Origin: an uncultured Eubacterium sp.
GTDB lineage: Bacteria > Bacillota > Clostridia > Oscillospirales > Acutalibacteraceae
Length of the DNA: 15,236 nucleotides
Direction of reading: 5' to 3'
Assembly (NCBI GenBank): GCA_910583925.1
Contig: CAJTZJ010000021.1
Location: forward strand, 1 to 15,236
In this document: one piece after another, positions 14,161-15,236 of the stretch
How positions within the stretch are numbered: the stretch's first letter is position 1
How the letters are laid out: each line of letters begins with the position of its first letter
Made by a program: the position numbers and the translations under genes
The notes under the pieces: generated by a model
The model's input: only the letters and a program-made list of their open reading frames with translations
Databases searched by the model: none
Told to the model about the DNA's origin: nothing

Positions 14161-14178
14161 AGTATCAAAATTGATACT
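14161..14178. promoter_or_regulatory. inverted-repeat operator candidate for HxlR regulator
   Basis: AGTATCAA-AA-TTGATACT is a perfect 8-2-8 inverted repeat in the 137-base divergent region. It lies upstream of both -35 boxes (14157 on one side, 14200 on the other). A dimeric winged-helix protein encoded next to it is the natural ligand. Its position outside the promoters would suit activation as well as repression. Confidence 0.65.
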
Positions 14179-14199
14179 AAGTATAAAAAATAATCGTAC

Positions 14200-14227
14200 T
14201 TGTTAAATAATCTGCTACTGATATAAT
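14200..14227 (+). promoter_or_regulatory. sigma-A promoter of the radical SAM gene
   Basis: TTGTTA (14200-14205) and consensus TATAAT (14222-14227) with a 16-base spacer. AAAGGAGG follows shortly after, just before the ATG at 14248. The weak -35 box with the palindrome 22 bases upstream would fit a regulated promoter. Confidence 0.7.
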
Positions 14228-14247
14228 CATATCAAAGGAGGTTTTTT

Positions 14248-15132
14248 ATGAATTTTACGGGAACGATTTGGCGTCCGCCATATGAGGCTTGGTCTGCTTT
14301 ACTGCAAGTTACAGCAGGTTGCACACATCATAAATGCAAATTCTGCACACTATATGAAGATTTACCTTTTAAATTCAGAATGTCACCAATTGGAGAAGTA
14401 GAAAACGACCTTAAAGAACTATCAATAATATCTCCAAATGCATTAAGGCTGTTTTTAACAGGTGCAAATCCATTTGTATTAAGCACAGAGAAATTAAAAA
14501 CAATTGCAAGATTATCTAAGCAGTATTTACCTAAACTTACAAACATCGGTTGCTTTGCAAGAATAACAGATATAACACCAAAAAGCATCGAAGAGTTAAA
14601 AGAATTGCGAGCTATTGGATATAACAGATTAACCATAGGTGTTGAAACAGGTGATGATGCAGCACTATCATTTATGAATAAAGGCTACACATCCAATGAT
14701 ATTTTGGTGCAATGCCAAAAATTAGAGAAAGCTAATATTGATTACAATATATTTTACCTTACAGGAATTTACGGCGATGGTAAAAGTGAAATTGGTGTTG
14801 AAAACACAGTAAAAATATTTAATCAATTGCAGCCAAAAATCATCGGTGCATCAATGCTAACAGTTTTTGAAACATCACAACTGTTCAAAGAGATTCAATT
14901 AGGAAATTGGCGGGAAGAAAGTGAAGTTGAAAAATTACAAGAATTAAGAATACTGATAAAAAAATTAGAAATCAACACTCATTTTTCTGTACTCGGTGCT
15001 TCTAATGCATTTCAATTTCAAGGTAAACTACCAAGTGAAAAACAGAAAATGTTAGACTATATTGACAAGATCATTGATAAATATACAGAAGAACAATTAA
15101 AGTATTATAGAGATAATCTGAAATCTTTGTAA
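14248..15132 (+). CDS. radical SAM protein with CX4CX2C cluster motif
   Basis: A 294-aa radical SAM enzyme. The cluster motif GCTHHKCKFC has Cys25-x4-Cys30-x2-Cys33, one residue longer in the first gap than the usual CX3CX2C. This variant is seen in a family whose motif reads GCSHNKCTFC and which is often loosely annotated as coproporphyrinogen-oxidase-like. Other supports are the LFLTGANPF segment (about 70-78, the GGE-like strand), YNRLTIGVETGDDAALSFMNKGYT (about 124-148) and IDYNIFYLTGIYGDG. No B12-binding, SPASM or TRAM domain is visible, so the product is a bare radical SAM barrel with a short helical tail. AAAGGAGG is 7 bases before the ATG. The substrate is unknown. It is probably controlled by the divergent HxlR regulator. 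Confidence 0.88.
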   Translation: MNFTGTIWRPPYEAWSALLQVTAGCTHHKCKFCTLYEDLPFKFRMSPIGEVENDLKELSIISPNALRLFLTGANPFVLSTEKLKTIARLSKQYLPKLTNIGCFARITDITPKSIEELKELRAIGYNRLTIGVETGDDAALSFMNKGYTSNDILVQCQKLEKANIDYNIFYLTGIYGDGKSEIGVENTVKIFNQLQPKIIGASMLTVFETSQLFKEIQLGNWREESEVEKLQELRILIKKLEINTHFSVLGASNAFQFQGKLPSEKQKMLDYIDKIIDKYTEEQLKYYRDNLKSL

Positions 15133-15160
15133 TGATAAAACGCTGTCATTGTATACAAAG

Positions 15161-15236
15161 TCAAGACCTCCGGCTAAGCCAGAGGCTTGAGTAAGCCCTA
15201 GAAGGGCTTTTTACTGACATAACCCCTAAAGGGGCA
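15161..15236. mobile_element. hairpin cluster at right edge, possible end of an IS200/IS605-type element
   Basis: Three hairpins lie side by side. The first (15161-15190) pairs TCAAG/CTTGA and CCTC/GAGG and GGC/GCC around a TAA loop, with one bulged A and one C-A mismatch. The second (15193-15209) is AAGCCC/GGGCTT around TAGAA and is followed by T residues, so it may also terminate the radical SAM transcript. The third (15223-15234) is CCCC/GGGG around TAAA and is cut by the window edge. Imperfect subterminal hairpins with a bulge are typical of IS200/IS605 ends and of structured RNAs linked to TnpB. No transposase is visible, so this is inference. Plain tandem terminators are the alternative. 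Confidence 0.35.
15193..15212 (+). terminator. probable terminator after the radical SAM gene
   Basis: A 6-bp stem (15193-15198 with 15204-15209) with a five-base TAGAA loop runs into a five-base T tract (15208-15212). It is the first terminator-like structure after the radical SAM stop at 15132, 60 bases downstream, but it may belong to the hairpin cluster of a mobile element. Confidence 0.5.

Noticed and set aside
1..15236. CRISPR array, tRNA or rRNA genes, riboswitch
   Set aside because: No regularly spaced repeats, no cloverleaf, no rRNA-like sequence and no recognisable aptamer were seen on reading both strands.

Overview
The window looks like a chromosomal segment of an AT-rich, spore-forming Firmicute of class Clostridia, possibly of the Ruminococcaceae/Oscillospirales type. 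This rests on spoIVA plus a SipL-like LysM/DUF3794 gene, Gram-positive style ribosome binding sites (GGAGG, AGGTGAT), sigma-A promoters of the TTGACA-N17-TATAAT type, intrinsic terminators, and the yceD-rpmF-der-plsY gene order. The genus is inference. TGA is used as an ordinary stop, so there is no recoding.

Layout, left to right. (1) 1-1052: two hairpins, then a minus-strand DUF5131 (phage Gp37/Gp68-like) gene with its own strong promoter, coupled to a tiny downstream ORF interrupted by an in-frame TGA. This looks like an accessory insertion. (2) 1053-4386: a minus-strand housekeeping operon, promoter -> yceD (DUF177) -> rpmF (L32) -> der -> plsY -> two-TM membrane protein -> terminator. 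It combines ribosome biogenesis with the first acyltransfer step of phospholipid synthesis. (3) 4395-6311: pgi followed by an uncharacterised small P-loop protein, with a clear promoter and terminator. (4) 6322-7470: a secreted D-Ala-D-Ala carboxypeptidase, divergent from mtaB (tRNA ms2t6A methylthiotransferase, plus strand, 7559-8851). (5) 8835-10037: a lipoprotein of the glycosyl-hydrolase-like 10 family, convergent with and overlapping mtaB. It diverges from a small zinc-ribbon gene and a DUF1294 membrane gene, which end in a perfect bidirectional palindromic terminator. (6) 10686-13704: sipL-like gene then spoIVA, a two-gene spore-coat assembly operon with a candidate sigma-E promoter. (7) 13728-15236: an HxlR-family regulator divergent from a radical SAM gene, with a perfect inverted-repeat operator candidate between them, followed by a cluster of hairpins at the right edge that resembles the end of a mobile element.

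Functional connections: der, rpmF and yceD concern ribosomes. plsY, the carboxypeptidase and the GHL10 lipoprotein concern the envelope. sipL and spoIVA encode the base of the spore coat, and the two products are known partners in Clostridioides difficile. The two ends (DUF5131 unit; HxlR/radical SAM unit with terminal hairpins) are the accessory parts. No RNA genes, CRISPR array or complete insertion sequence were seen. No stretch above 300 bases lacks a gene.
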